A stretch of 64,000 nucleotides of DNA. Source: Methanobacterium sp. UBA375. GTDB lineage: Archaea; Methanobacteriota; Methanobacteria; Methanobacteriales; Methanobacteriaceae. The notes under the pieces are model-generated. The model searched no databases. It was not told the origin of the DNA and saw only the letters and a list, made by a program, of their open reading frames with translations. Of this stretch, positions 9,301-16,411 are shown piece after piece. Positions within the stretch are counted from its first letter, which is position 1, and every line of letters begins with the position of its first letter. A program made the translations under genes and the position numbers. The stretch covers positions 124,001 to 188,000 of the forward strand of contig DAGC01000003.1 of the NCBI GenBank assembly GCA_002495625.1, read 5' to 3'.

Positions 9301-10055
9301 AGCCCAACACATTCATCTGGATCTAGGCCTAATTTCGCTGCCATGGCTTCATTTACACGAACAACCCTGTGTTCATGGTCGAGTATGGCTATCAGATCAG
9401 GCACAGCATTAAATGTCTGCTCCCAATTCCTTTTAGACTGAATAGCCTCCTCTTTAGTCTGTTTATGTTCAGAATTTTCAATTATGTCCCATTTACCCTC
9501 ACGTTTGATCAGGGCAAATTCATGGTTATTGATGACATCGATTATCTCTGCTGCTGTGCATCTGTCCAGAGAATATGTGCAAAGGGCAATCATTTGATAT
9601 TTGCCGATGACGTTGTCTACAGCTTCTTCATATTCAACAAAATCATTCCAACCCTCTTTTTCAAGCCAGAAAGTATTTCCGGTTAATCTTAAGCCTTCAT
9701 AACCATCTTTCAATGCTTGATTAAGCTTAGAAACCCAGCCATTCAACACCCTGTCTGAATCAAAATCACCTTCTATAACGTACCATTCGGTATAGGATAT
9801 GATTTCAATCTGTCCTTTCTCCAAGTAATCATCAAGGTTTGGAATTTCCCTCCCCAGTGATCTTTTTGCCTCTTCTGCTGAAAGAGGTTCTGATGTGACC
9901 CACATACAAAATTCGTTGTTTTTGAGCCCTGATTTAAAATAAGGAACAAGGACATCAATCAGATCCTCCTTTGTCTTGTAAAACTGACAAAAATGAGTTC
10001 CCCATGGGATTTTTCCTATTATATCAATTCCTGAGTTTCTAACAATTTCCTTCAT
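6294..10055 (-). CDS. MEDS/multi-PAS sensor histidine kinase
   Basis: Large cytoplasmic sensor kinase of 1253 residues with no predicted membrane segment. The order is an N-terminal MEDS (DcmR-type sensory) domain with WGTHFCQFY (residues about 15-190), PAS1 (about 208-325), PAS2 (about 348-455), then four closely similar PAS/PAC units. These start near residues 472, 645, 769 and 892, each with NRSLIEASVDPLVTIGPDGK or a near copy. A coiled coil rich in EELQST repeats separates units one and two of this set. HisKA carries His1034 (SSHDLQEP) and the HATPase domain has DNGIGI and GTGIGLSICKK. MEDS domains are thought to bind hydrocarbon-type ligands in methanogens. It heads an operon with a response regulator and a second kinase. 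Confidence 0.9.
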   Translation of the reverse strand: MKEIVRNSGIDIIGKIPWGTHFCQFYKTKEDLIDVLVPYFKSGLKNNEFCMWVTSEPLSAEEAKRSLGREIPNLDDYLEKGQIEIISYTEWYVIEGDFDSDRVLNGWVSKLNQALKDGYEGLRLTGNTFWLEKEGWNDFVEYEEAVDNVIGKYQMIALCTYSLDRCTAAEIIDVINNHEFALIKREGKWDIIENSEHKQTKEEAIQSKRNWEQTFNAVPDLIAILDHEHRVVRVNEAMAAKLGLDPDECVGLHCYQAVHGTDEPPYFCPHSQLLKDGCEHTSEVHEDNLGGNFIVSASPLYDSAEELMGSVHVARNINERKKAEEALKEAHDNLEEQISERTSELKKQADLIDLTYDAIFVRNLDDEIIFWNKGAEEMYGWKEKSALGTNPNELLNTEFSKPLSEIKAVVLEKGRWEGELTHEKRDGEQIIVSSRWSLQKDENNEVIGFLEINNDITETKQAEQALKLASTYNRSLIEASVDPLVTIGPDGKITDVNESTEKVTGFSGDELIGTDFSDYFTEPEKAREGYQQVFKEGMVRDYPLEIQHKDGSITPVLYNASVYRNENDEVIGVFAAARDISERKRTEAEKEKLLKRAQRFAEELETSNEELQSTTEELQSTNEELMNTTEELQEANLDLELASKYNRSLIEASVDPLVTIGPDGKITDVNNSTEEVTGFKRQELIGTDFSDYFTHPDKAREGYEQAFREGFVRDYPLEIQHVSGRVTPVLYNASVYRDEDDEVIGVFAAARDVTELRKAEEELKLSYIYNRSLIEASVDPLVTIGPDGKITDVNNSTEIVTGRPREELIGTDFSDYFTEPEKAREGYTRVFQEGMVLDYPLEIMHKNGHITPVLYNASVYKDESGKVIGVFAAARDINELKKAEEELRLSYIYNRSLIEASIDPLVTIGPDGKITDVNKSTEKVTGFNRDELMGTDFSDYFTEPDKAREGYQLVFREGSVVDYPLEIQNRDGEVTPVLYNASVYRNEDGEVIGVFAAARDITELKKAEELLKLKINELARSNAELEQFAYVSSHDLQEPLRMIASYLQLLERKYEGKLDKKADKYIHFAVDGATRMQNLIDDLLTFSRVTTQANEFELTDIEVILNRVLTNLSVSIKENSATITHDTLPEIMVDGTQMTQVLQNLIKNALKFRSKDNPKIHISASQKDKYWLFSVKDNGIGIDPKYSERIFEVFKRLHKKRDYPGTGIGLSICKKIVERHGGRIWVDSKLGEGSTFYFNIPVSNFDEEEYNET

Positions 10056-10419
10056 CTAATAATTCCCTTCGAGTATGTTTCACCATGGTACTTTATTTTT
10101 GATGAAGCCCTGATAAATTCAAAAAATATTTTGGAGGATTATCTTTGGTTTGATTTACAAAAGATTCGAATTCTATCGGTTGTCATTACCCGAATTACTT
10201 TAAATTTTCGATAACATTTACAATTGTTTATATATTTGAATTAGAACCTTTTTAAAGATAAATTTTTTTATCCATAGCAGTGAATAATAGAATATTGCAG
10301 TATATAGTATAGAGTATGATGAAAATATAATAGAATATTGCAGTAGAATATAGTGAAAATAAATATATAATAGAATGTATATTATTCAATTAATTCAAAT
10401 TCTCTTGGAGGTCAAACAG
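10056..10419. other. Intergenic region between the kinase operon and alba
   Basis: This AT-rich region of about 360 bases separates two divergent transcription units and must hold both promoters. On the plus strand it contains direct repeats (separate entry) and several TATA-like A/T runs. The alba ribosome binding site GGAGGT lies at 10407-10412, 7 bases before the ATG at 10420. No further coding potential is evident. Confidence 0.6.
10285..10345 (+). repeat. Direct repeat upstream of alba
   Basis: The 18-base unit TAATAGAATATTGCAGTA occurs exactly at 10285-10302 and again at 10328-10345, 43 bases apart. A shortened third match (TAATAGAATGTAT) begins near 10368. The repeats lie 75-135 bases upstream of the alba start. 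They could be regulator or chromatin-protein binding sites, or a slippage-type duplication; the sequence does not decide. Confidence 0.6.
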
Positions 10420-10692
10420 ATGTCAGAGGAAAATGTGGTATACATCGGAAATAAACCAGTAATGAACTATGTATTAGCTGTAGTAACTCAGATGAACGGC
10501 GGGGTCTCAGAAGTGATGCTTAAAGCTCGTGGAAGAGCCATAAGCAGAGCTGTGGACGTTGCAGAAATTGTCAGAAATAAATTTATACCCGAAGTACAGC
10601 TAGGATCAATTGAAATATCGACTGAAGAAATTCAAAACGCAGAGGGTTCAAACAGTAACGTTTCAGCCATAGAAATACAGCTTAACAAGTAA
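10420..10692 (+). CDS. albA: DNA/RNA-binding protein Alba
   Basis: Small basic archaeal chromatin and RNA-binding protein of 90 residues, the normal family length. The Alba fold is recognised from the N-terminal VYIGNKPVMNYVLAVVTQM, the following helix with KARGRAISRAVDVAEIVRNKF, and the closing strand SAIEIQL. The lysine usually found in the DNA-contacting KP motif is present (NKPVMNYV). The ATG at 10420 was chosen because GGAGGT ends 7 bases before it; an upstream ATG at 10375 would add 15 residues unlike the family. Alba dimers coat DNA and bind RNA; a histone gene is also present in this window at 57.8 kb. Confidence 0.93.
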   Translation: MSEENVVYIGNKPVMNYVLAVVTQMNGGVSEVMLKARGRAISRAVDVAEIVRNKFIPEVQLGSIEISTEEIQNAEGSNSNVSAIEIQLNK

Positions 10693-10848
10693 ATAAAACT
10701 TGATAAGTTTAATATTTAAATTTTCCATTTCCTTATTTAATTCTTTAAATTCAAGTTAATCTATACCTTATTTTTTAAATTTAAAGCCTTTAATATTATT
10801 TTTTTAATAATAGGTTAAAAATACTTAAACCATCAATTACATAACAAT

Positions 10849-10873
10849 ATGGTAAGATGTATTAAATTACCAT
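10849..10873. promoter_or_regulatory. Inverted repeat ATGGTAA/TTACCAT, possible operator
   Basis: Perfect 7-base arms ATGGTAA (10849-10855) and TTACCAT (10867-10873) are separated by 11 bases. They lie about 90 bases upstream of the small membrane-protein gene at 10961. The size and spacing suit a dimeric repressor site, but no cognate regulator is identified. Related but looser arms are seen at 28667-28711 and 37001-37020. Confidence 0.35.
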
Positions 10874-10960
10874 GGGTTTAATGGATATGATATAACACAT
10901 TAAATCCCGCTTTTTAAAAGTATGAGGAGTATTTAACTCTATCTGAAAGTAGCGGGGGGG

Positions 10961-11299
10961 TTGAATTTGTTATCATCTGTTCCAACAAGGGAAAAAAAGA
11001 AAACAAAAAATTATACAACCATCTTTTTAGTTGGATTCATATTTGTACTGGTTATTGCTCTTTCTGGACTATCAGGCCTATATTATCTTGCGACTCAAAC
11101 ATCTCCCACGGTCATCGTGATAAACCAAACAGCCAACAACACATCAACCCATCAAAGCCAGCCAGTAGAAGATACAACCAGCACTGTAGATACACAGAAA
11201 AATAAACAAAATACCCCTACTATCACTAACCAGGAAAATACTGATAAAAAATCTAACAGTAAAGATTCTAAAGATAAAAGACCCAATAACAGTACCTAA
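10961..11299 (+). CDS. Small membrane-anchored protein with Thr/Asn/Ser-rich tail
   Basis: Uncharacterised 112-residue protein. After a short basic N-terminus (REKKKTKN) there is one hydrophobic segment at about residues 20-46 (TTIFLVGFIFVLVIALSGL). The remaining 65 residues are low-complexity and rich in Asn, Thr, Lys and Gln, with potential N-glycosylation sequons (NQT, NNT, NNS). This suggests a single-pass anchor with the tail outside the cell. The start is TTG; a G-rich run (CGGGGGGG) lies directly before it, so the exact start is uncertain. It is monocistronic. No family was recognised. Confidence 0.6.
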   Translation: MNLLSSVPTREKKKTKNYTTIFLVGFIFVLVIALSGLSGLYYLATQTSPTVIVINQTANNTSTHQSQPVEDTTSTVDTQKNKQNTPTITNQENTDKKSNSKDSKDKRPNNST

Positions 11300-11668
11300 T
11301 TCCCACTATTTTTACAGGCCCCTATAACCTAATATGAAGGATTAACAGGGCAAATAATCCTTTTTCCAATCATTTTATGGAGTATAACTTATGGTCTAAA
11401 GGGGCAAACTGTGTTAAATTAAACTTATTAGGTAAAAGAAGTTTAAAAATGAGTTTAATTGGTTAAAAAGGAATTAAAATACAAATATTCTTTTTATGTT
11501 GTTACAATTCCTTTTAAAAAGGCCTTAATTTTAAAAAGAAGTTCTGAGACTTGCTTTTTGCCAGGAAAAAACCGCAAACTTTATAAGTGATCATTAAGTG
11601 ATACTTGTTTAAGTCCAGAAAAAGTCGTAAAAAGACTTTTTTAATATATTGGACATGGAGGCGGTATA
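11300..11668. other. Intergenic region with leader of the wall-binding protein gene
   Basis: About 370 bases of AT-rich DNA. The 3' part holds a TATA-like box TTTATAAG at 11580-11587, which predicts transcription start near 11610. A hairpin with a T-run at 11629-11652 (separate entry) and GGAGG at 11657-11661 follow. The 5' part shows no coding signal and no clear terminator. Confidence 0.5.
11629..11652 (+). terminator. Leader hairpin followed by a T-run, possible attenuator
   Basis: Eight-base perfect arms AAAAAGTC (11629-11636) and GACTTTTT (11644-11651) enclose a 7-base loop, and the 3' arm continues as a run of six T. It lies inside the predicted 5' untranslated leader, 6 bases before the ribosome binding site of the pseudomurein-binding protein. 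It looks like an intrinsic terminator, so it may act as an attenuator, or it may simply shape the leader RNA. AT-rich stems are weak, which lowers certainty. Confidence 0.4.
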
Positions 11669-12550
11669 ATTAATAGAAATTTAACTCTGGCAGTGATAAC
11701 GCTGTTAGCATTAGTATTATTTGTTAATGTGAGCGCTGTTTCTGCTGCTAGCACTACTACTGTAGATGCGAATTCTATAATTAAATCTTCAAGTACAGTA
11801 AAAAATTACGTTGAAACTAAAAAAACAGTTCCAAGCACCGTAACAGTCGGAACAAAAAAGGTAACATCAGAACAGTACATGTACCTGTTAGCTTCAACTG
11901 TTACAAACCTGAACAAGAACACTAAAAAATCAGTTACAGTAAAAACAGTTTCCAAAGCACCTAAACCAGTCGAAAACGTAAAGACCGGTACCCTATCTAA
12001 AAGTGAATACATCAAACTGGCCGGTAAAATCACCGCATTTGTAAACACCAACGGAAGGTTACCCAACTTCGTAAGCACTTCCAAAGGAACAATGAACCCT
12101 AACAACCTGATCTACACCTACTCAAAGATCGTTGCTTTCTACAAAACAAACAACCGATTACCTAACACCGTATCAGTCAAATCATGGAGTTCCATATCAA
12201 AGACCAGTTCTGAGGGAGCTCCCAGCGGCAGTGTTCAGGCTAAAATCGACGCCATCGGATACCAAGAGGCAAAATACGGACGTGCCCAGGGTAATTCCGA
12301 TCCATATGTGATGGAAAAAATCGGATGGGGAGACTGCTATGCCAGCAGTTACTGGTTATACAACCATCTATCCGCAGCAGGTGTATCAGTCCGAATCGTG
12401 GACGCTATAGGTGGATCATATCCTCTTCACAGATGGGTTCAGATAAACGTTGGTAACGGATGGCAAATCTGGAACTATGCCAAGTACAACTCAAAACACA
12501 TCGGTGCAACAAGCTCCAGCTACGTCGTGATTAAAACCTTCACAGGTTAA
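11669..12550 (+). CDS. Secreted pseudomurein-binding protein with transglutaminase/peptidase-like domain
   Basis: Extracellular wall-associated protein of about 293 residues. An N-terminal signal peptide (NRNLTLAVITLLALVLFVNV, cut near VSAVSA) is followed by two pseudomurein-binding repeats (about 35-85 and 110-175; the second has TNGRLPNFV and TNNRLPNTVSVKSW). The C-terminal 90 residues resemble a cysteine peptidase/transglutaminase core with Cys in GWGDCYASSYWLY and His in PLHRWVQINV. The third position is Asn (WNYAKY) where related pseudomurein endoisopeptidases have Asp. GGAGG at 11657-11661 points to a start at ATT 11669 or ATA 11666; the first standard start (GTG 11693) would remove the charged n-region of the signal peptide. 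The likely role is cell-wall remodelling. Confidence 0.75.
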   Translation: MNRNLTLAVITLLALVLFVNVSAVSAASTTTVDANSIIKSSSTVKNYVETKKTVPSTVTVGTKKVTSEQYMYLLASTVTNLNKNTKKSVTVKTVSKAPKPVENVKTGTLSKSEYIKLAGKITAFVNTNGRLPNFVSTSKGTMNPNNLIYTYSKIVAFYKTNNRLPNTVSVKSWSSISKTSSEGAPSGSVQAKIDAIGYQEAKYGRAQGNSDPYVMEKIGWGDCYASSYWLYNHLSAAGVSVRIVDAIGGSYPLHRWVQINVGNGWQIWNYAKYNSKHIGATSSSYVVIKTFTG

Positions 12551-12605
12551 CACCTTCGTATAACCACAGAATTTTAGAATATTTTAATTGGAGACTAAGC
12601 GATCT

Positions 12606-12630
12606 CCATTTAAAAATCTTTTTTTATTTT
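12606..12630 (+). terminator. T-tract terminator after the pseudomurein-binding protein gene
   Basis: A T-rich tract (AATCTTTTTTTATTTTAAAT) lies about 60 bases after the stop codon at 12550, in the short gap before the convergent HEAT-NERD gene. Archaeal transcription commonly ends at such oligo-T runs without a hairpin. Confidence 0.4.
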
Positions 12631-12678
12631 AAATCTTAATATAACAAATTTTCCATTTTAAACAGGAAAAGGGAGATA

Positions 12679-13878
12679 TTATTTCGGCTGATAATATTCA
12701 TTTTGTATAAATGGTTTAATCATTTCAATGGATCTCTTTAAAATGTAATCATCTATCTCGTTTTCATTATTTAAAATAAATTCAGGTATTTCTTTAGGTT
12801 TCATTATATGATAATCATTAGGTTCTTTCTTAATTGTTAGTTTTTCAGTATTTACATAAGCGAGTATCGGAATTATAAACTTGTTAGCAATGAATATATC
12901 ATTTGATCTTAAATATTGTCCTAAAAATGTTACATTAGCCTTTAACTGTTTGGTGGGATTTTTTGGAGCCTTTTTCAATTCTTTATTCTTTCTATAATAC
13001 CACCCATTATCCTCAAGAATATAGGGAATGTTGAAGTTTTTTGTTTCGATCACGAAAATTCCATTTTCTCCTAAGACCACATGGTCTATGTTTCCTCCCC
13101 AACAACCAGGTATCAATACATTACTAAAAATTGTAAATTCATCATCTAACTGATCCAACCATCTGTTAACTCGTTCTTCACCTTTAAAACCAATTATAGT
13201 AGCTGCAGTTTTTTCATCTTCAATTTTTCTGATAGCCCCTGCAACTTTAAACCTAACCATTTGATGGTTATCATCTAAAGCAGGAATGAGATATTCTATC
13301 GCTCTTTTATCACCTAATTTACCCAATGCTACAGCCGCTCTTCTCCTAACAACGTAATGTTTATCATTTAACCCTTTAACTATGTTTTCAAATGCTATGT
13401 CTCCTCCAATATTTTCAAAAGCCATTATTACTGCTTCTCTAACTCTATGTTTCTTATCGTTAATTTCGGGCAATATAATTTCCAAAAACTTATTTCTATC
13501 TTTAAATTTACTCAATGCTACGATGGAATTTGCTCTAACTTTCCAATTTTTGTCATTTATCACTGCCAAAAGGTGTTCGAAAGATTTTTCATCCTTTAAT
13601 CTGCCTAAAGAAGTTGCTGCATAAGACCTTAATTTTGGATTTTCAGATTTTAAAACATGGATTAGTCCATCAATGTCTTCGTTAAATTCCATTCTCTGTA
13701 TATCAGATTTACTAAGAGAATTTTCAGCAACCTTAGATTCTAAGCTATCGAAAAGTTCCTCCAGACTATCAACTTCAATGAGTGTCCCACCACACCTGCA
13801 ACTTTCAAAATCTTCTCTAGATTCACCGGGCTGTAATTGGTAGTATCCCCAGCATTTCTCACAAAAGAGATAAGACAT
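12679..13878 (-). CDS. Zinc-ribbon, HEAT-repeat and NERD-domain protein
   Basis: Cytoplasmic protein of 399 residues with three modules. The N-terminus (1-45) is a short zinc ribbon, CEKC followed by CRCGG. Residues about 70-225 hold four or five HEAT/PBS-lyase-like repeats with a period near 31 residues (e.g. VRRRAAVALGKLGDKRAIEYL). Residues about 230-340 form a NERD nuclease-related domain: FKGEERV, GNIDHVVLGENGIFVIETKN, with the Asp and Glu-x-Lys positions of a PD-(D/E)XK-like fold. NERD proteins are suspected DNA-processing or defence nucleases; the partner and substrate are unknown. The ribbon is shared with two membrane proteins at 53.9 and 54.7 kb. Confidence 0.82.
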   Translation of the reverse strand: MSYLFCEKCWGYYQLQPGESREDFESCRCGGTLIEVDSLEELFDSLESKVAENSLSKSDIQRMEFNEDIDGLIHVLKSENPKLRSYAATSLGRLKDEKSFEHLLAVINDKNWKVRANSIVALSKFKDRNKFLEIILPEINDKKHRVREAVIMAFENIGGDIAFENIVKGLNDKHYVVRRRAAVALGKLGDKRAIEYLIPALDDNHQMVRFKVAGAIRKIEDEKTAATIIGFKGEERVNRWLDQLDDEFTIFSNVLIPGCWGGNIDHVVLGENGIFVIETKNFNIPYILEDNGWYYRKNKELKKAPKNPTKQLKANVTFLGQYLRSNDIFIANKFIIPILAYVNTEKLTIKKEPNDYHIMKPKEIPEFILNNENEIDDYILKRSIEMIKPFIQNEYYQPK

Positions 13879-13988
13879 TTAATTAACCCCCGAAAATATA
13901 TTATAATTTAGAAGTAAAGCTGATCTTTATTTCTATTATATCCCTTATCTGATATTAAGTTATTACATGATAGTGGAGGAGATGTAAC

Positions 13989-14387
13989 TTGGATAGTATG
14001 GTTAAAATTGTAATAGCTGTGGCGGTCATCCTGGTTGCAGTTCTGGGCATAACGTCGGGATCTTCTATACAAGAATACTTTACCAGTAATTTGGCAAGTG
14101 AGGGTAACAACACAACCGTGGGAAATGAAACAAATACCAGCGTTAATCAAACCAACAACACAACAACTACACCAAGAAATGCAAATTACATAGGTACAGA
14201 AGCAGCCATAGAAAAAGGAAAAACAGTGTTAGGCGACGATCCCCATATAAAATATTACGCAGAATTAAACACAGATGCTGATATTCCCTATTATTTAGTG
14301 GGTGGAAAGATATACAACGAAAGGGGAGAAGAAATCAGTCAAACATCCACCGTGAAAGTAGACGCTGTGACTGGGGAAATTTTATAG
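13989..14387 (+). CDS. Membrane-anchored PepSY-like protein
   Basis: Uncharacterised 132-residue protein. Residues 4-25 are a hydrophobic signal anchor (VKIVIAVAVILVAVLGI). A Thr/Asn-rich linker with several NxT/NxS sequons follows (about 40-62). The C-terminal 65 residues resemble a PepSY domain (IGTEAAIEKGKTVL at the start, VKVDAVTGEIL at the end), a module found in extracytoplasmic proteins that bind or inhibit peptidases. TTG at 13989 is preferred because GGAGGAGAT lies just upstream; ATG at 13998 is the alternative. It is divergent from the HEAT-NERD gene. Confidence 0.65.
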   Translation: MDSMVKIVIAVAVILVAVLGITSGSSIQEYFTSNLASEGNNTTVGNETNTSVNQTNNTTTTPRNANYIGTEAAIEKGKTVLGDDPHIKYYAELNTDADIPYYLVGGKIYNERGEEISQTSTVKVDAVTGEIL

Positions 14388-14685
14388 CTTAGGAGAACAG
14401 CTAAATTTTAGAAGAACGCTAAATTGATGAATTTCCAGGTTCATGACTGTTTCAAGGAACTCCAGTATTCTCCTGTTAATTTCATCAGGGTACCCGCCAT
14501 TTATAGCGTGAGAAGCATCGGGCCGGTTTTCAATTACAACATCTTTAACATACCTCTTCCCCTGTTCAACTGCCTTTTTAGAATTATGCATGAACAATGC
14601 CATAGCTTCATTATAAAACAATTCGAAACTCTTTTTCTGCTTTTTTGCTTGTAAAATGACCAATTCGGCCCTGATCCTTCCCCAT
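14382..14685 (-). pseudogene. Alpha/beta-hydrolase remnant (frameshift and internal deletion)
   Basis: The minus strand has a good start, GAGGG then ATG at 14685, reading GRIGHFTSKKAEKEF, which looks like the N-terminus of an alpha/beta-hydrolase. This frame stops after 24 codons. The next frame continues the family sequence as ELFYNEAMALF, so one base has been gained or lost near 14623-14630. The sequence then jumps directly to the C-terminal part (SKKAVEQGKRYVKDV, and SHAINGGYPDEINRRILEFL with the catalytic-type His). About 200 residues, including the nucleophile elbow, are missing. This is a decayed gene, not a functional small protein. Confidence 0.6.
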
Positions 14686-14775
14686 TATTTTCCCTCAAAA
14701 ACAATTTTGGATTAATTTTATGTATTTTTGAAATAAAATATGTAATGCAGAACTAAATCAATAGGGTTAGTAAAG

Positions 14776-15322
14776 ATGAACGATCTTCTAGAATTACTCA
14801 AGGGCGGAGATTTACGGTCAGATGGCCATGCCGATGAAGTAGCAGGGGATGTAATCCAGGATCTTGAACTTTTTCCACTACTTTTAGACGGTCTGGGAGA
14901 AGAGGACGATGTAGTAAGGGGAGGAACTGCACACAGCCTGGAAAGAGTCTCCAGAACCCGTCCGGAATTATTTGATGGGCTTTTAAGCCGGCTGATTGAA
15001 CAGTCCCTGAATGATAAGCTTCCCCATGGTTAAATGGCATTTAGCCATGCTTTTTGTAAACCTGAACCTCTCTGAGGCAGAAATAGGTGAAGTGGTATCC
15101 ACGCTGTACAAGTTATTAGAAGATAAGAGCGTCTTTGTCAAGGCCCGGACCATTTCCAGCCTAACCATACTGGCCCTTGATAATCCGGATAAGGAAGATG
15201 AAATAACATCCAAACTCAAAGCTTTAGAGAACGACAAAAGCGCAGCAGTAAGTAACAGGACTTCCAAGGCACTGCGAACCTTGGAAGATGGAGAACCTTT
15301 ACCAAAAGGTTGGTTGAAATGA
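14776..15322 (+). pseudogene. HEAT-repeat protein gene broken by a one-base frameshift
   Basis: The first part (14776-15033) encodes 85 residues of helical HEAT-type repeats and stops at a TAA. The second part continues in the next frame (KWHLAMLFVNLNLSEAEIGEVVSTL onward) to 15322. Removing one C from the CCCC run at 15021-15024 restores an unbroken reading frame of about 181 residues across CTTCCC-ATG-GTT-AAA. The repeats resemble those of PBS-lyase/HEAT scaffolding proteins. The break could be a true pseudogene, a sequencing error in the short C run, or less likely a programmed shift. Confidence 0.65.
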
Positions 15323-15421
15323 TAATTAGTGACAAATAAATTATCCCAAGAATTCACTTAAACATTTAAATAACTAATTTTAATTCTAATAAATTTCAAT
15401 TCTAATTTAGGAGATTAAAAA

Positions 15422-16411
15422 GTGAAGGCCATAGAAACTTTCAACTTAACAAAAAATTTCGGGAATCTGACAGCCGTTGATGAAGTAAGCTTGGAAGTGG
15501 ATCAAGGTGAAATATTCGGTTTATTAGGTCCCAACGGTGCGGGTAAAAGCACCTTTATTTCGATGCTATGCACTATTTCAAATCCGACATCTGGAAGTGC
15601 CAAGATTGAAGGATATGACATAAAAAATGAAGCATCTGATGTACGTCGTTCAATTGGAATAGTCTTCCAAGATCCGAGTATCGATGATAGACTCACTGGC
15701 CGGGAGAATATGGAATTGCATGCTGATCTCTATGATGTACCACGCGATGTGATGCATTCCCGGATAGATGAAGTTCTACATTTGGTTGAGTTAGAGGATC
15801 GGGCCTCCAGTTTTGTAAATACTTATTCCGGTGGTATGAGGCGTAGGTTAGAGATAGCAAGGAGTTTAATTCATTATCCTAAAGTTTTATTCCTGGATGA
15901 ACCCACCCTTGGTCTAGATCCACAGAGTCGTGAACATATCTGGAACTATATCAGAGACTTGAAAAGAAGGGAGAACATCACCATCATGCTTACCACTCAT
16001 TATATGGAGGAGGCAGATAAGCTCTGTGATCGGATAGCCATCATTGATCAAAGCAAAATCATTGCATTGGATACTCCTCAAAGGCTTAAGGATGAACTGG
16101 GTGGTGAAACCATTATCATCGAGACTAGTGATAATGATCTTTTATCTAGTAAGCTTGAGGAAGCAAAACTAGTCGACAATATCCTTAAAAGTGAGGCGGA
16201 ACTTAATTTACGGGTAAAAAATGCTCACAAATCATTAGCTCGCATAGTGGAATTTGCTGTCTCAATAGACGTGTATATTGATAACATCACCATTAGAGAA
16301 CCAGATTTAAACGATGTTTTCATGCATTACACCGGTCGAGAAATTCGTGAAGGTGGAGGAAGTAAGGAGCTATCAGGTATGGCTGCCGTGATGAGGGGGA
16401 GGATAAAATAG
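15422..16411 (+). CDS. ABC-2 exporter ATP-binding protein (DrrA/NatA type)
   Basis: Cytoplasmic ATPase subunit of an ABC-2 type exporter, 329 residues. It shows Walker A LLGPNGAGKST (34-44), the signature YSGGMRRRLE (about 137-146), Walker B VLFLDEPTLGLDP and the switch His in LTTHYMEEADKL. The C-terminal extension of about 100 residues (SIDVYIDNITIREPDLNDVFMHY split over two strands) is typical of DrrA-like proteins. The start is GTG with GGAGAT upstream. Its stop overlaps the start region of the permease. The substrate is unknown; relatives export drugs, sodium or lipids. Confidence 0.9.
   Translation: MKAIETFNLTKNFGNLTAVDEVSLEVDQGEIFGLLGPNGAGKSTFISMLCTISNPTSGSAKIEGYDIKNEASDVRRSIGIVFQDPSIDDRLTGRENMELHADLYDVPRDVMHSRIDEVLHLVELEDRASSFVNTYSGGMRRRLEIARSLIHYPKVLFLDEPTLGLDPQSREHIWNYIRDLKRRENITIMLTTHYMEEADKLCDRIAIIDQSKIIALDTPQRLKDELGGETIIIETSDNDLLSSKLEEAKLVDNILKSEAELNLRVKNAHKSLARIVEFAVSIDVYIDNITIREPDLNDVFMHYTGREIREGGGSKELSGMAAVMRGRIK

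Noticed and set aside
14424..14654. Plus-strand open frame of 76 codons
   Set aside because: It lies opposite the alpha/beta-hydrolase remnant, whose minus-strand sequence shows family motifs; the plus frame shows none and has no ribosome binding site.
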